34,081 nucleotides of DNA from Sandaracinaceae bacterium (GCA_017881055.1 JADGRF010000226.1:1-34081); one strand, 5' to 3'. Shown: positions 15,266 to 23,898, counted from the first letter of the stretch. Numbers and translations: made by a program. The notes: generated from the sequence alone by a model not told the origin.

Positions 15266-16615
15266 TCAGGGCGTGTCGCGCGGCTGCAGCGCGCGGCTGA
15301 CGTAGCCGAGCAGGTAGCGCGTTTGGTGAAGCGTCAGCTGGACACGAAGCACGAGCGCCGCACCGCTCTGCTCGAGCTCGGCGGTCTCGAACGCGTTCTT
15401 CAGACCAAGGAAGATCACGCGCGGGTTGTTGCTCCAGTCTCTACGCACACCTTCGATGTACGCGAGCGCGGCTGCGGCTTCGGCCTCGGAGCCGTAGCGA
15501 CCACTGGCACGGAGCTCCGTGTGGTACTGGTCGACGCGACTAATCGAAAAACGCAGCGCTGCGGGCACGCCGACCTCGGCGTTCGGCAGATAGCGCCGCA
15601 CGCCTTCGACCCAGAGCGCGGCAGCTTCGTCGTCCTGCATGGCGAGCAGGCCGCCGGAATGCGCGAGCTCTTCTTTCGAGAAGCCTTCCTTGGCGCGGGC
15701 CTTCGAGAGCGCGCGCGCCACGCCCAGCACACGACCGAGATCCGCGGCGCGCGTGATCACCAGCTGATCGTCGCCGACCAGCGCGACTACGCGCTCGGTG
15801 GGGCCGCGATTGCGCCACGCGGCCACCGGAAAGCCGTGCTCGGTGCGCCACGGCGCCGGCTTGCCGCGCTCGCTCGCGAGCTGGCTGACGGCGCCCTCGA
15901 TGCGCGCGCGAGCGCCCGTGGCGCGCGCGGAGACCACCAAGCTGGAGCGCGTCAGGTTCGGTGTGGCCACGAACACGCGCGCGAGATCGTTCACGGGATC
16001 GATGCCCGAGCCCATGAGCAGCATCTCCCACTCGGGAATGATGCCGAGCAGCGCGCGCGCCTCGAGCAAGAGCGAGCTGCTGCGCACGCGCTCGAGGTCC
16101 ACGTTGAGCGCAATCGTCGCGCCGGCGGGCGCGTACATGCCGTTGCCCTCGCCACCGGCACCATCGCCACCCGTGCCGTCGGCGCCGGCCCAAAGCCCGC
16201 TGCCGCTGGTGGCGGCATGCTCACCGCCGTCGACGCCCTCGGGTGTGCCGCTGACGGCGGCAGCGCGTGCAGCTGCAGCGGCTGCTACGCCCGCATCGGG
16301 ATGCACGCCGGCGTCCGCGGGAATCGTGATGTCGTCGGTCTTCGGCTTGGGCGCTGCCTTCACCTTCGGTGCTTGCTTGGTCGCGGCTTTGGCGGCGGGC
16401 GGCGGTGCGGGCGCAGGCGCGGGTTCCGCTCCGAGCTCGGGCTCGGTCACGCCGAACTCCACCTGCGACGCCAGGTCCAGGCGCAGGCCGTCGTCCTTGC
16501 CGCCATCACCGCGCATCAGGAAATACGCGACCGCGTGAAACAGCACCGAAAAGGCGAACGCAAGAACGGTGAGTCTCACGACCGCGCGCGGCTGCCTGAT
16601 GTCCAACCACGACAT
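15266..16615 (-). CDS. Membrane-anchored periplasmic protein of TonB-like layout, unknown C-terminal domain
   Basis: A 449-residue protein. One N-terminal transmembrane helix (~13-34, AVVRLTVLAFAFSVLFHAVA) is followed by an acidic stretch and a Pro/Ala/Lys-rich linker (~60-95, EPAPAPAPPPAAKAATKQAP). An Ala/Gly-rich region comes next to about residue 160. The remaining ~290 residues are a mixed alpha/beta domain: GATIALNVDLERVRSSSLLL, LLGIIPEWEMLLMGSGIDPV, RVFVATPNLTRSSLVVSAR and VVALVGDDQLVITRAADLGR. The layout recalls TonB (anchor plus Pro/Lys linker), but the C-terminus lacks the short TonB domain and I do not recognise it. It is convergent with the TPR/PEGA/barrel gene and divergent from the permease, 54 bp from that start. 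Confidence 0.75.
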   Translation of the reverse strand: MSWLDIRQPRAVVRLTVLAFAFSVLFHAVAYFLMRGDGGKDDGLRLDLASQVEFGVTEPELGAEPAPAPAPPPAAKAATKQAPKVKAAPKPKTDDITIPADAGVHPDAGVAAAAAARAAAVSGTPEGVDGGEHAATSGSGLWAGADGTGGDGAGGEGNGMYAPAGATIALNVDLERVRSSSLLLEARALLGIIPEWEMLLMGSGIDPVNDLARVFVATPNLTRSSLVVSARATGARARIEGAVSQLASERGKPAPWRTEHGFPVAAWRNRGPTERVVALVGDDQLVITRAADLGRVLGVARALSKARAKEGFSKEELAHSGGLLAMQDDEAAALWVEGVRRYLPNAEVGVPAALRFSISRVDQYHTELRASGRYGSEAEAAAALAYIEGVRRDWSNNPRVIFLGLKNAFETAELEQSGAALVLRVQLTLHQTRYLLGYVSRALQPRDTP

Positions 16616-16669
16616 GTGCCGCGCAGCCTACACCACGTTCTGCGGGCCTGCTTGCGTTAGACTCGCGGC

Positions 16670-17584
16670 GTGTCACAGCCCGTGTCTTCCGCTCAACCGT
16701 GGTTCGTTCGCGGCGACCTGGACGGCTTCTTCGGCCTGGCCATCGACAACCTGATTCAGTTCCTGCTGATCCTCGGGCTATGCAGCGGCGTGCTCGGCTT
16801 CTCGACCGAGCTACTGCTCCATTCCGTGCTGCCGAGAGCGGCGCTTTCGATCGTGTTCGGCAACGTGTTCTACGCGTGGCAAGCCCAGCAGCTCTCAGCC
16901 AAAGAGGGCCGCAGCGACGTGACCGCCCTGCCCTACGGCATCAACACGGTGTCACTGTTCGCGTATGTGTTCCTGGTGATGCTGCCTGCGAAGCTCGCGG
17001 CACAGAGCGCGGGCATGTCTCCCGAAGAGGCGGCGAAAGCTGCCTGGCGCGTGGGCCTCGCGGCGTGCTTTCTGTGCGGCGCACTCGAGCTCGGCGGCGC
17101 ACGCGTCGCCGATTGGATTCGTCGCAACACCCCGCGCGCAGCGCTCCTGTCCACGCTGGCGGGCATCGCGATCTCGTTCATCGCGATCGACTTCGCCGTG
17201 CGCAGCTTCGAGCTGCCGCTGATTGCGCTCTTGCCGCTCGGCGTGATCCTGACGACGTACTTCTCGGGCGTCTCGCTGCCGTTTCGTATTCTGGGCGGCG
17301 CGTGGGCGCTAGGCCTTGGCACGCTGCTCGCGTGGATCATGAGCGTCGTGCCCGGCGCGCACTCGCCGGTCTCTGCCGCGGCCATCGGGCCCGCGCTGCG
17401 CACCGTCGGCTTCTACGTCCCCGTGCCCGTGATCGGCGACCTGATCGCGGGCCTACGTCACCCGCTCACCAGGCAGTTCCTCGTGCCGATGATCGTACCG
17501 ATGGGCCTCTGCAACGTGCTCGGCTCGTTGCAGAACTTGGAGTCCGCCGAGGCGTCGGAGACTCGCTTGACTCGTGAGTCATGA
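16670..17584 (+). CDS. NCS2-type (xanthine/uracil/AzgA-like) permease, C-terminally truncated
   Basis: A 304-residue membrane protein with about eight hydrophobic segments, starting at a GTG (MSQPVSSAQPWFVRGDLDGF). FFGLAIDNLIQFLLILGL, YAWQAQQLSAKEGRSDVTAL, PYGINTVSLFAYVFLVM and the late LVPMIVPMGLCNVLGSLQNL match the NCS2/AzgA-like permeases, which are normally around 500 residues. The frame stops shortly after the SLQNLESAEASE segment, where family members go on with several more membrane helices. No remainder is present in any frame downstream, because the TetR gene begins at 17638. The last bases of the frame contain the TetR promoter and operators. It is therefore likely non-functional or reduced, a probable deletion relic. 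Confidence 0.75.
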   Translation: MSQPVSSAQPWFVRGDLDGFFGLAIDNLIQFLLILGLCSGVLGFSTELLLHSVLPRAALSIVFGNVFYAWQAQQLSAKEGRSDVTALPYGINTVSLFAYVFLVMLPAKLAAQSAGMSPEEAAKAAWRVGLAACFLCGALELGGARVADWIRRNTPRAALLSTLAGIAISFIAIDFAVRSFELPLIALLPLGVILTTYFSGVSLPFRILGGAWALGLGTLLAWIMSVVPGAHSPVSAAAIGPALRTVGFYVPVPVIGDLIAGLRHPLTRQFLVPMIVPMGLCNVLGSLQNLESAEASETRLTRES

Positions 17585-17609
17585 ACAGCTATTCATGACT
17601 CGTCAGTCA
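17567..17609 (+). promoter_or_regulatory. TetR promoter with two palindromic operators, overlapping the permease 3' end
   Basis: TTGACT (17567-17572), 17 bp, TATTCA (17590-17595) reads as a promoter for the TetR gene at 17638. Operator 1, TGACTC-GT-GAGTCA (17568-17581), covers the -35 box and part of the spacer. Operator 2, TGACT-CGTC-AGTCA (17596-17609), follows the -10 box. Their centres are 28 bp apart. An inverted repeat GAGTCATGAA / TTCATGACTC (17576-17601) links the two. This is the usual geometry for TetR autorepression, here controlling the regulator and the efflux genes behind it. Confidence 0.7.
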
Positions 17610-17637
17610 CGTGTTTCGCTGACGCCAGCAGGTTTCC

Positions 17638-18384
17638 ATGGCACGACGCGCTCCCCCGAACACCAAGCAAGCGTTGCTCGAAGCGGCGGAGGTCTGCTTT
17701 GCCGCGCACGGGCTCGACGCGACCAAGGTCGAAGACATCACCGCGCAGATTGGCATCGCCAAGGGCGCATTCTACTCGTACTTCGACAGCAAGGAAGAGT
17801 GCTGGCGCTCGATCGTCGAGGGCTTCCTAGGGCGCATGCGCGACGCGGTGGACGTGCACGAGGCGGCCGTCAGCAGCACACGCGCGCCGCTACCCGAGCG
17901 GCTCGAGATCTGGCTCGCGCACGACCTGCAGGTATTCGAATTCTGCTGGAGCAATCGCGCGCTCCTCCACATGATGATGAGTGGCTCGGGGGGCGTGGCC
18001 TACGCGCACCTGCTCGACGAATTCGCTCGGCGCTGCGCGAAGAACGCCGAGACGCTGGTGGCGGAGCTCGTGCGCGAGGGTGTCTACCGCGACGATACCG
18101 ATCCGAACCTCGTCGCGTGCATGCTCGGTGGCGCGTACGATCGGCTGGTTCGGGAGATCATCCGCGAGCCGAAGCGGCCGGATCTCGCCCGGATCGTTCG
18201 CAAAGCGCAGAGCCTGTTCATGCACGGCCTGCTCACGGACGAAGCCAAGACGCAGCTGCGTGACTTGACCCAAGCGGCCCAAGTGACCTACGCGACCCAA
18301 GTAACTCGAGTCGCGCGTGCCACGCGTGAACCCAAACCTCGCGCAGCGCGCGAAGCCAAGACCGGTAAGTTGAGGAGTGCGTGA
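17638..18384 (+). CDS. TetR-family regulator of the RND efflux operon
   Basis: A 248-residue regulator. The DNA-binding domain begins NTKQALLEAAEVCFAAHGLD and has a clear helix-turn-helix, VEDITAQIGIAKGAFYSYFD then SKEECWRSIV. The ligand-binding part is all-helical (LEIWLAHDLQVFEFCWSNRA, LLHMMMSGSGG). The last ~40 residues are a basic, repetitive tail (TQAAQVTYATQVTRVARATR, EPKPRAAREAKTGK) not usual for the family. The stop TGA overlaps the next gene's ATG by one base, so translation is coupled to the adaptor gene. Two palindromes directly upstream are its probable binding sites, and it most likely represses this operon until a pump substrate is bound. Confidence 0.93.
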   Translation: MARRAPPNTKQALLEAAEVCFAAHGLDATKVEDITAQIGIAKGAFYSYFDSKEECWRSIVEGFLGRMRDAVDVHEAAVSSTRAPLPERLEIWLAHDLQVFEFCWSNRALLHMMMSGSGGVAYAHLLDEFARRCAKNAETLVAELVREGVYRDDTDPNLVACMLGGAYDRLVREIIREPKRPDLARIVRKAQSLFMHGLLTDEAKTQLRDLTQAAQVTYATQVTRVARATREPKPRAAREAKTGKLRSA

Positions 18385-19559
18385 TGTCGACCGTTGCTGA
18401 AGAACCCAAGCCCCGCCGTGTGGCGTCCTACGTCGTGCTCGCACTCACCGCGCTCCTGCTCGGCTTCATCGCCGTGCGCTATCGCCAGGCCGTGGCCGAG
18501 CGCAAGGTCTTCGAGCAACCGGCTGCAGCGAGTGGTGCCGGTGCAGCCGCGCCGACCGTGGCCGAGCCTGCCGCCGTCAGCGGCAGCGTGCGTACGATCC
18601 AACCGGTCGCGTTACACTGGCGGCCGACGGTTGCGGCAACGGGCACGCTCACGCCGATTCGCGAGAGCAACCTCAGCTTCAAAGTGCCGGGGCGGCTGGC
18701 GACTGTGCGCGCAGCGACCGGTCAGCTGGTGAAGGCCGGCGACTTGCTCGCGTCGCTCGACGCATCCGACACGGCCGCGCAGCTCCGGGCGGCGAACGCG
18801 CAGGTGCACTCCGCCGAGGTCTCGCTCGAGATCGCGCGCGACGAAGCCAGCCGCTCGAAGAACTTGCTAGCGCAGGGCGCGATCAGCGACGCGCAACACC
18901 GCGGCAACAAGCAGCGTGAAGAAATGGCGCAAGCCCAGCTGGAAGCTGCGCGCGCGCAGGCCGACACGGTCAGCGCCGCGCTGGAGAACACGCGCCTGGT
19001 CGCCCCGTTCGCGGGCCTCGTTACCATGGCCCCGAGCGCACCGGGCGCGATCATCTCACCGCCCGTCAACACCACGCTCTTTCGCATCGAGGACGCCTCC
19101 GCGCTGCGGTTTTCGGGCACGCTGTCGGTCGACGACGCGAGCCTGGTGCGCGTCGGCTCGCCGATCACGCTCGACAACCACGCGCTGACCGGCGCGATCA
19201 CCGCGATCCTGCCGTCGGTCGATGCGCAGACGCGGCGCGTGCCGATGCTGGCCGAGCTGAAGAACGATCCGAAGTCGCCCGTGCTCGCTGGCATCTTCGC
19301 ACGCGCCACGCTGCGCGCCGAGGCGCCCATCGACGTGCTCAGGCTGCCGCCCGAGGCGCTGCGTTCCGGTTCGCAGAACGAGGTCGTGCTGCTGGTCGGT
19401 GGACACGCCCGCGTCGTGCCCGTCGTGTTCACACGCGGCGAGGACGGCGAGCTCTTGATTCGCGACGGAGTGCGCGCGACCGACGTGGTGGTGCTCAGCC
19501 CGAGCTCGTCGGTGAAGACCGGTGACGTGGTGCAGCTGACGGCTGGAAGCGCAGGTTGA
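18384..19559 (+). CDS. RND efflux periplasmic adaptor (membrane fusion protein, HlyD/AcrA family)
   Basis: A 391-residue adaptor linking an inner-membrane RND pump to an outer-membrane channel. It has an N-terminal membrane anchor (~12-33, VASYVVLALTALLLGFIAVR) in place of a lipobox. The lipoyl half-motif SFKVPGRLATVRAATGQLVK and GDLLASLDASD, the coiled-coil hairpin (LEIARDEASRSKNLLAQGAI through QAQLEAARAQADTVSAALEN), the second lipoyl half TRLVAPFAGLVTMAPSAPGA and the beta-barrel (DASALRFSGTLSVDDASLVR) follow in order. Start: ATG 18384 with GAGGAG 7 bp upstream; the GTG three bases earlier is less likely. It overlaps the TetR stop and lies 4 bp before the pump gene. Confidence 0.93.
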   Translation: MSTVAEEPKPRRVASYVVLALTALLLGFIAVRYRQAVAERKVFEQPAAASGAGAAAPTVAEPAAVSGSVRTIQPVALHWRPTVAATGTLTPIRESNLSFKVPGRLATVRAATGQLVKAGDLLASLDASDTAAQLRAANAQVHSAEVSLEIARDEASRSKNLLAQGAISDAQHRGNKQREEMAQAQLEAARAQADTVSAALENTRLVAPFAGLVTMAPSAPGAIISPPVNTTLFRIEDASALRFSGTLSVDDASLVRVGSPITLDNHALTGAITAILPSVDAQTRRVPMLAELKNDPKSPVLAGIFARATLRAEAPIDVLRLPPEALRSGSQNEVVLLVGGHARVVPVVFTRGEDGELLIRDGVRATDVVVLSPSSSVKTGDVVQLTAGSAG

Positions 19560-19563
19560 AGTC

Positions 19564-22500
19564 ATGAACCTCTCCGCGATCGCCATCAAGCGACCCGTCT
19601 TCACCGTGATGGTGATGCTCGCCCTGGTCGTGCTCGGGCTGACGGGCCTCTCGAACCTCGGCACCGACCTGTTCCCGGACGTGTCCGTGCCGGTCGTGTC
19701 GATCAACGTGGTCTACCCCGGTGCCAGCCCGAACGAAGTCGAGACGCTGATCACGAAGCCGATCGAGGACGTAGTGGTCTCGCTCAACGGCATCGATCGC
19801 GTGACCAGCAGCTCGCGCGAGAGCCTGTCCACCGTGGTCGTGCTGTTCAAGCTCGGCACGGACGTGGAAGAAGCGGCAACCCAGGTGCGCGAGCGCGTGG
19901 CGCAAGTGCGCGCCACGCTGCCGATCGACATCAAAGAGCCCGCCGTCAGCCGCATCGACACCAGCGCCATGCCGGTGCTGTTCTACACGCTGCACGGCAA
20001 AAAGCCGCTCTACGAGCTGCGCAAGTTCACCGACGACGTGATCCGCCCGAGCCTGGAGCAGGTCGATGGCGTCGCGCAGGTCACGATCACGGGCGGCCCG
20101 GACCGCGAGATCCACGTGAATCTCGATCAGGCCAAGCTCGATGCGTTGCGACTGACGCCGGCCACCGTCGTGGGCGCGCTACGCGCGGGCGGCGTGACGG
20201 TGCCCGCGGGCAGGCTCACGCAGGGCGCGCGCGAGGTCAGCATCCGCACGATGGGCGACTTCCCTTCGGTGGATGCGCTACGTGACCTGGTGCTCGAGAC
20301 GGCGCACGACGGCTCGGCGGTGCACCTGTCCGACGTCGCCGTGGTCGAAGACGACTTCGCCGAGATGCGCACGCGCACGTTCTTGAACGGCGAAGAAGCA
20401 GTCTCCTTCGACGTGGTCAAGCAATCGGGGCGCAACACGGTCGCGGTGGCCGATGCCGTGCGCAAGCGTGTCGAAGAGCTGTCGAAGACCTGGCCCGACG
20501 GAATCAAGCCGCAGCTGATCCTGGACCAGAGCGTGTTCATTCGCGAGAACGCGCACGAAGTGGAAGTGTCGATCTTCTACGGCGGCGCGATGGCGATCCT
20601 GATCATCCTCGTGTTCATGCTCGACCTGCGCTCGATGCTGATCAGCGCGCTCGCGCTGCCCACCAGCGTGATCGCGACCTTCTTCGTGATGTACATGTTC
20701 GGCTTCACGCTCAACATGATGACCCTGCTCGGCCTGTCGCTGGCGATCGGCCTTTTGATCGACGACGCGGTCGTCGTGCGCGAGAACATCTTCAAGCACC
20801 TGGAGCGCGGTGTGCCGCCGAAGCAGGCGGCGCTCGATGGCACCAAGGAGATCACACTCGCGGTCTTGGCGACCACGCTCACGGTCGTGGCCGTGTTCGT
20901 GCCGGTCGCGTTCATGGGCGGCATGGTCGGTCAGTTCTTCAAGCAGTTCGGCTTGACGGTCACGGCCGCGGTGCTGGTGTCGTTGTTCGTCGCGTTCACG
21001 CTCGACCCGATGCTGTCGTCCCGCTTCTCGAAGGCGATCGACCACAAGAAGAAAGACCCGTGGCACTGGCTGAAAAGCCCTTTCTTGAAGGTGTTTGCAG
21101 GCATGGACGCGCTGTACGCCGACGCGCTTGCCTGGTCGCTCAAGCACAAGCTCGTGGTCGGCTTCGCAGCGATCGGTGCTCTGGTCGGCATGGGGCAGAT
21201 CGCGCAGGTGCTCGGCGCGGACTTCGTTTCGCCCGAGGATCGTGCTCAGTACAACGTCGACATCGAGCTTCCGGCCGGCACCTCGCTGGATGAAACTGCG
21301 CGGCAGAATGCAGCGATGACGGCCGAGCTGCGCAAGGACCCGCTGATCACCACGGTACTCGCGAAGGTCGGCGCGAACGGCGACGCCAACCGCATCACCT
21401 GGCGCGTGCTCACGGTGCCGAAGCGTCAGCGCAGCGTGCCGATTTCCGTCATTCAAGATCGTTCACGCAAGATCGCGGGCTCCGCACCAGGCGCGAAGGT
21501 CTCGGTCACCGACGTTCAGCTGATCGAAGGCGCCGGTTTCCAAGCGCCGATCATGATCAACGTACGCGGCGACTCGTACGAAGAGCTGACCAAGCTCTCG
21601 AACGAAGTGACCAAGGTGCTGCACAGTATCCCCGGCGTGACCGACGTCGACATGAAGTATTCGCCCGGCAAGTCCGAGCTGCAGGTGTCGATCGACCGCG
21701 CCAAGGCCGCTGACTACGGCTTGCCGGTGGCCGCCGTGGCCACGACGCTGCGCACTGCGCTCGAGGGCGATGACAGCGCCAAGCTGCGCCAAGGTGACGA
21801 CGAAGTGCCGATTCGCGTGCGCCTGCGCGAGGAAGACCGCAAGACCGCCGGCGACATCCTGCACGTCTCGCTGGCTTCGCCGAAGGGCACGATCACGCTC
21901 GCCGACGTGGCACGCCTAGAGAGTGGCGAAGGCCCGCAGGAGATCACGCGCGAAGATCGCGCGCGTCAGATCGCGATCTGGGCGGCCCCGCACGGTCGCT
22001 CTCTGGGCGACGTGGCCGCGGAGATGCAGAAGAAGCTCGCCAAGGTCGACTTCCCACCCGGCTACTCGCTGCGCTACGACGGTCAGATCAAGCAGATGAA
22101 CGAGACCAACGGCGCCGCAGGGCTCGCGCTGATGCTCGGCGTCGTGTTCATCTACATCGTGCTGGCGTCGCAGTTCGAGAGCTTCATCCATCCGCTCACG
22201 ATCATGCTCACGCTGCCGCTGGCGCTGATTGGCGCGATCGTGGGCTTATTCTTGAGCAAGAGTCACATGTCGATGGGCTCGATGATTGGCATCATCTTGC
22301 TGATGGGCCTGGTCACCAAGAACGCGATTCTGCTCGTCGACCGTGCGATCGAGCGCGTGCGCGACCACGGCGATGCACCGCTGCATGCGATCTTGGCTGC
22401 GGGTCCAGAGCGTCTGCGTCCCATCATCATGACCAGTGCGGCGATGGTGCTCGGTATGCTGCCAACCGCGCTCTCGCAGGGTGAAGGCAGCGAGTTTCGC

Positions 22501-22671
22501 GCGCCGATGGCCATTGCCGTGATCGGTGGCGTGATCAGCTCGACGCTGCTCTCGCTCTTGGTCGTGCCCGTGTTCTACCTGGCGATCGAGAACGCCAAAG
22601 CAGGCCTGTCGCGCCTACTGCGCGGCAAACGCGAACCCGAACCCGCGCCGCGCTCAGCGCCCGCAGAGTGA
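19564..22671 (+). CDS. RND-family efflux pump inner-membrane permease (HAE1/AcrB-like)
   Basis: A 1035-residue proton-driven exporter of full length for the AcrB/HAE1 family. The first helix (IAIKRPVFTVMVMLALVVLG) leads to the porter loop (GTDLFPDVSVPVVSINVVYP, GASPNEVETLITKPIED). Helices 2-6 include the charge-relay segment GLSLAIGLLIDDAVVVRENI, with the two Asp residues of helix 4. The second half repeats the plan, with a second large loop and GLVTKNAILLVDRAIERVRD near residue 920. The C-terminal tail is short and basic. Substrates cannot be read from sequence. No TolC-like channel is encoded here, so an unlinked one is presumably shared. It is co-transcribed with adaptor (4 bp gap) and pirin (16 bp gap). 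Confidence 0.96.
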   Translation: MNLSAIAIKRPVFTVMVMLALVVLGLTGLSNLGTDLFPDVSVPVVSINVVYPGASPNEVETLITKPIEDVVVSLNGIDRVTSSSRESLSTVVVLFKLGTDVEEAATQVRERVAQVRATLPIDIKEPAVSRIDTSAMPVLFYTLHGKKPLYELRKFTDDVIRPSLEQVDGVAQVTITGGPDREIHVNLDQAKLDALRLTPATVVGALRAGGVTVPAGRLTQGAREVSIRTMGDFPSVDALRDLVLETAHDGSAVHLSDVAVVEDDFAEMRTRTFLNGEEAVSFDVVKQSGRNTVAVADAVRKRVEELSKTWPDGIKPQLILDQSVFIRENAHEVEVSIFYGGAMAILIILVFMLDLRSMLISALALPTSVIATFFVMYMFGFTLNMMTLLGLSLAIGLLIDDAVVVRENIFKHLERGVPPKQAALDGTKEITLAVLATTLTVVAVFVPVAFMGGMVGQFFKQFGLTVTAAVLVSLFVAFTLDPMLSSRFSKAIDHKKKDPWHWLKSPFLKVFAGMDALYADALAWSLKHKLVVGFAAIGALVGMGQIAQVLGADFVSPEDRAQYNVDIELPAGTSLDETARQNAAMTAELRKDPLITTVLAKVGANGDANRITWRVLTVPKRQRSVPISVIQDRSRKIAGSAPGAKVSVTDVQLIEGAGFQAPIMINVRGDSYEELTKLSNEVTKVLHSIPGVTDVDMKYSPGKSELQVSIDRAKAADYGLPVAAVATTLRTALEGDDSAKLRQGDDEVPIRVRLREEDRKTAGDILHVSLASPKGTITLADVARLESGEGPQEITREDRARQIAIWAAPHGRSLGDVAAEMQKKLAKVDFPPGYSLRYDGQIKQMNETNGAAGLALMLGVVFIYIVLASQFESFIHPLTIMLTLPLALIGAIVGLFLSKSHMSMGSMIGIILLMGLVTKNAILLVDRAIERVRDHGDAPLHAILAAGPERLRPIIMTSAAMVLGMLPTALSQGEGSEFRAPMAIAVIGGVISSTLLSLLVVPVFYLAIENAKAGLSRLLRGKREPEPAPRSAPAE

Positions 22672-22687
22672 GCTACCCGAGCTGACC

Positions 22688-23869
22688 ATGCCCCGAGTCA
22701 CCCGCAGATCCGTGCTCAAGCTCGCTGCTGCCTCGGCCGCAGCTGCAACCGCGGGTTGCGATGCGCTCGCGCCACCGCACCACGACCCTTCACGCGAGAA
22801 AGAGAACGCCGTGAGCCCACACGCTGCTGATCACGCTGCCCTTTCGCTGAACGCGCCCGACGCGCTGCTCTCGATCGCGCAGATGGGCTTCCCCTGGCAG
22901 ACGCACGATCCGTTCATCGCGTGCATGCATCACGACGATCACTATCCGGCCGGCAACGAGCAGATGGGGCCTGCGGCGTCGCTCGACGGCCGCGACCTCG
23001 GCCAGGACTTCGCCGGCAAAGACGGCTGGCGCATGTACCACGGGCTGCACGTACCGGGCTTTCCGCAGCACCCGCATCGCGGCTTCGAGACGGTCACGGT
23101 GGTGCGCCGCGGCCTACTCGATCACTCCGATTCGATGGGTGCGACCGCGCGCTACGGCGGCGGCGACGTGCAGTGGCTCACGGCCGGCAAAGGCATTCAG
23201 CACGCGGAGATGTTCCCGCTGCTGCAAACGGACAAAGAGAACCCGCTCGAGCTGTTCCAGCTCTGGCTGAACCTACCGATCGTCAATAAAATGGTCGACC
23301 CGTATTTCTCGATGCTCTGGAACGACACCATCCCGAAGCGCAGCGTGCGCGACGCGGCCGGCAAGAGCACCGAGCTCGCCGTGATCGCGGGGCGCTACGA
23401 GCACACGCAGGCGCCCTCGCCTCCGCCCAACTCGTGGGCCTCGCAGCCGGGCAGCGACCTCGCGATTTGGACACTCAAGCTCGAGCCCGGCGCGCGCTTC
23501 ACGCTGCCTGCCGCCGCCAGCGGCAGCAATCGCTCGCTCTACTACTTCCGCGGCACGGGCCTGCGCATCGCGGGCCAGCCGATCCCGGACTACCACGAGA
23601 CACGCCTGCGCGCCGATCGCGCGGTCACGCTCGAGGCGGGCAAAGACGAGAGCGAGCTCTTGCTGTTGCAAGGTCGACCGATCGCCGAGCCCGTCGTGCA
23701 GTACGGCCCATTCGTGATGAGCACGCGCGAGGAGATCCGCAAGGCCTACGAAGACTACCAGCGCACGCAGTTCGGTGGCTGGCCGTGGCCCAGTCAGGAT
23801 CCCGTTCATCCGCGCGAGCAGGGCCGCTTTGCGCGTCGTCCCGACGGCCGCATCGAACGACCCGCGTGA
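22688..23869 (+). CDS. Pirin-family cupin, predicted Tat-exported lipoprotein
   Basis: A 393-residue bicupin of the pirin family. The pirin metal ligands are present with the usual spacing: His128 and His130 in PQHPHRGFETVTVVRRG, and His172 and Glu174 in TAGKGIQHAEM. The C-terminal pirin domain follows (PGARFTLPAAASGSNRSLYY and later). The N-terminus reads VTRRSVLKLAAASAAAATAG followed by Cys: a twin-arginine motif, a hydrophobic stretch and a lipobox (TAGC, Cys24, then Asp). This predicts Tat export and lipidation, unlike known cytoplasmic or nuclear pirins, some of which show quercetin dioxygenase activity. It sits 16 bp after the RND pump gene and is probably in the same operon. Activity is unknown. 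Confidence 0.88.
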   Translation: MPRVTRRSVLKLAAASAAAATAGCDALAPPHHDPSREKENAVSPHAADHAALSLNAPDALLSIAQMGFPWQTHDPFIACMHHDDHYPAGNEQMGPAASLDGRDLGQDFAGKDGWRMYHGLHVPGFPQHPHRGFETVTVVRRGLLDHSDSMGATARYGGGDVQWLTAGKGIQHAEMFPLLQTDKENPLELFQLWLNLPIVNKMVDPYFSMLWNDTIPKRSVRDAAGKSTELAVIAGRYEHTQAPSPPPNSWASQPGSDLAIWTLKLEPGARFTLPAAASGSNRSLYYFRGTGLRIAGQPIPDYHETRLRADRAVTLEAGKDESELLLLQGRPIAEPVVQYGPFVMSTREEIRKAYEDYQRTQFGGWPWPSQDPVHPREQGRFARRPDGRIERPA

Positions 23870-23874
23870 TCGAG

Positions 23875-23898
23875 CCTGCCCGGTGAGCACCGAGCAGG
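23875..23898 (+). terminator. Hairpin between pirin and SIMPL genes
   Basis: The stem CCTGC/GCAGG extends past one C-A mismatch into CGGT/ACCG with loop GAGC. It begins 6 bp after the pirin stop. No T-run follows, so it may only weaken read-through. TATACT directly after it (23900-23905) could be the -10 box of the SIMPL gene. Confidence 0.35.

Noticed and set aside
15191..16660. 489-codon plus-strand frame opposite the TonB-like-layout gene
   Set aside because: Antisense shadow of the membrane-anchored protein; no domain or export signal.
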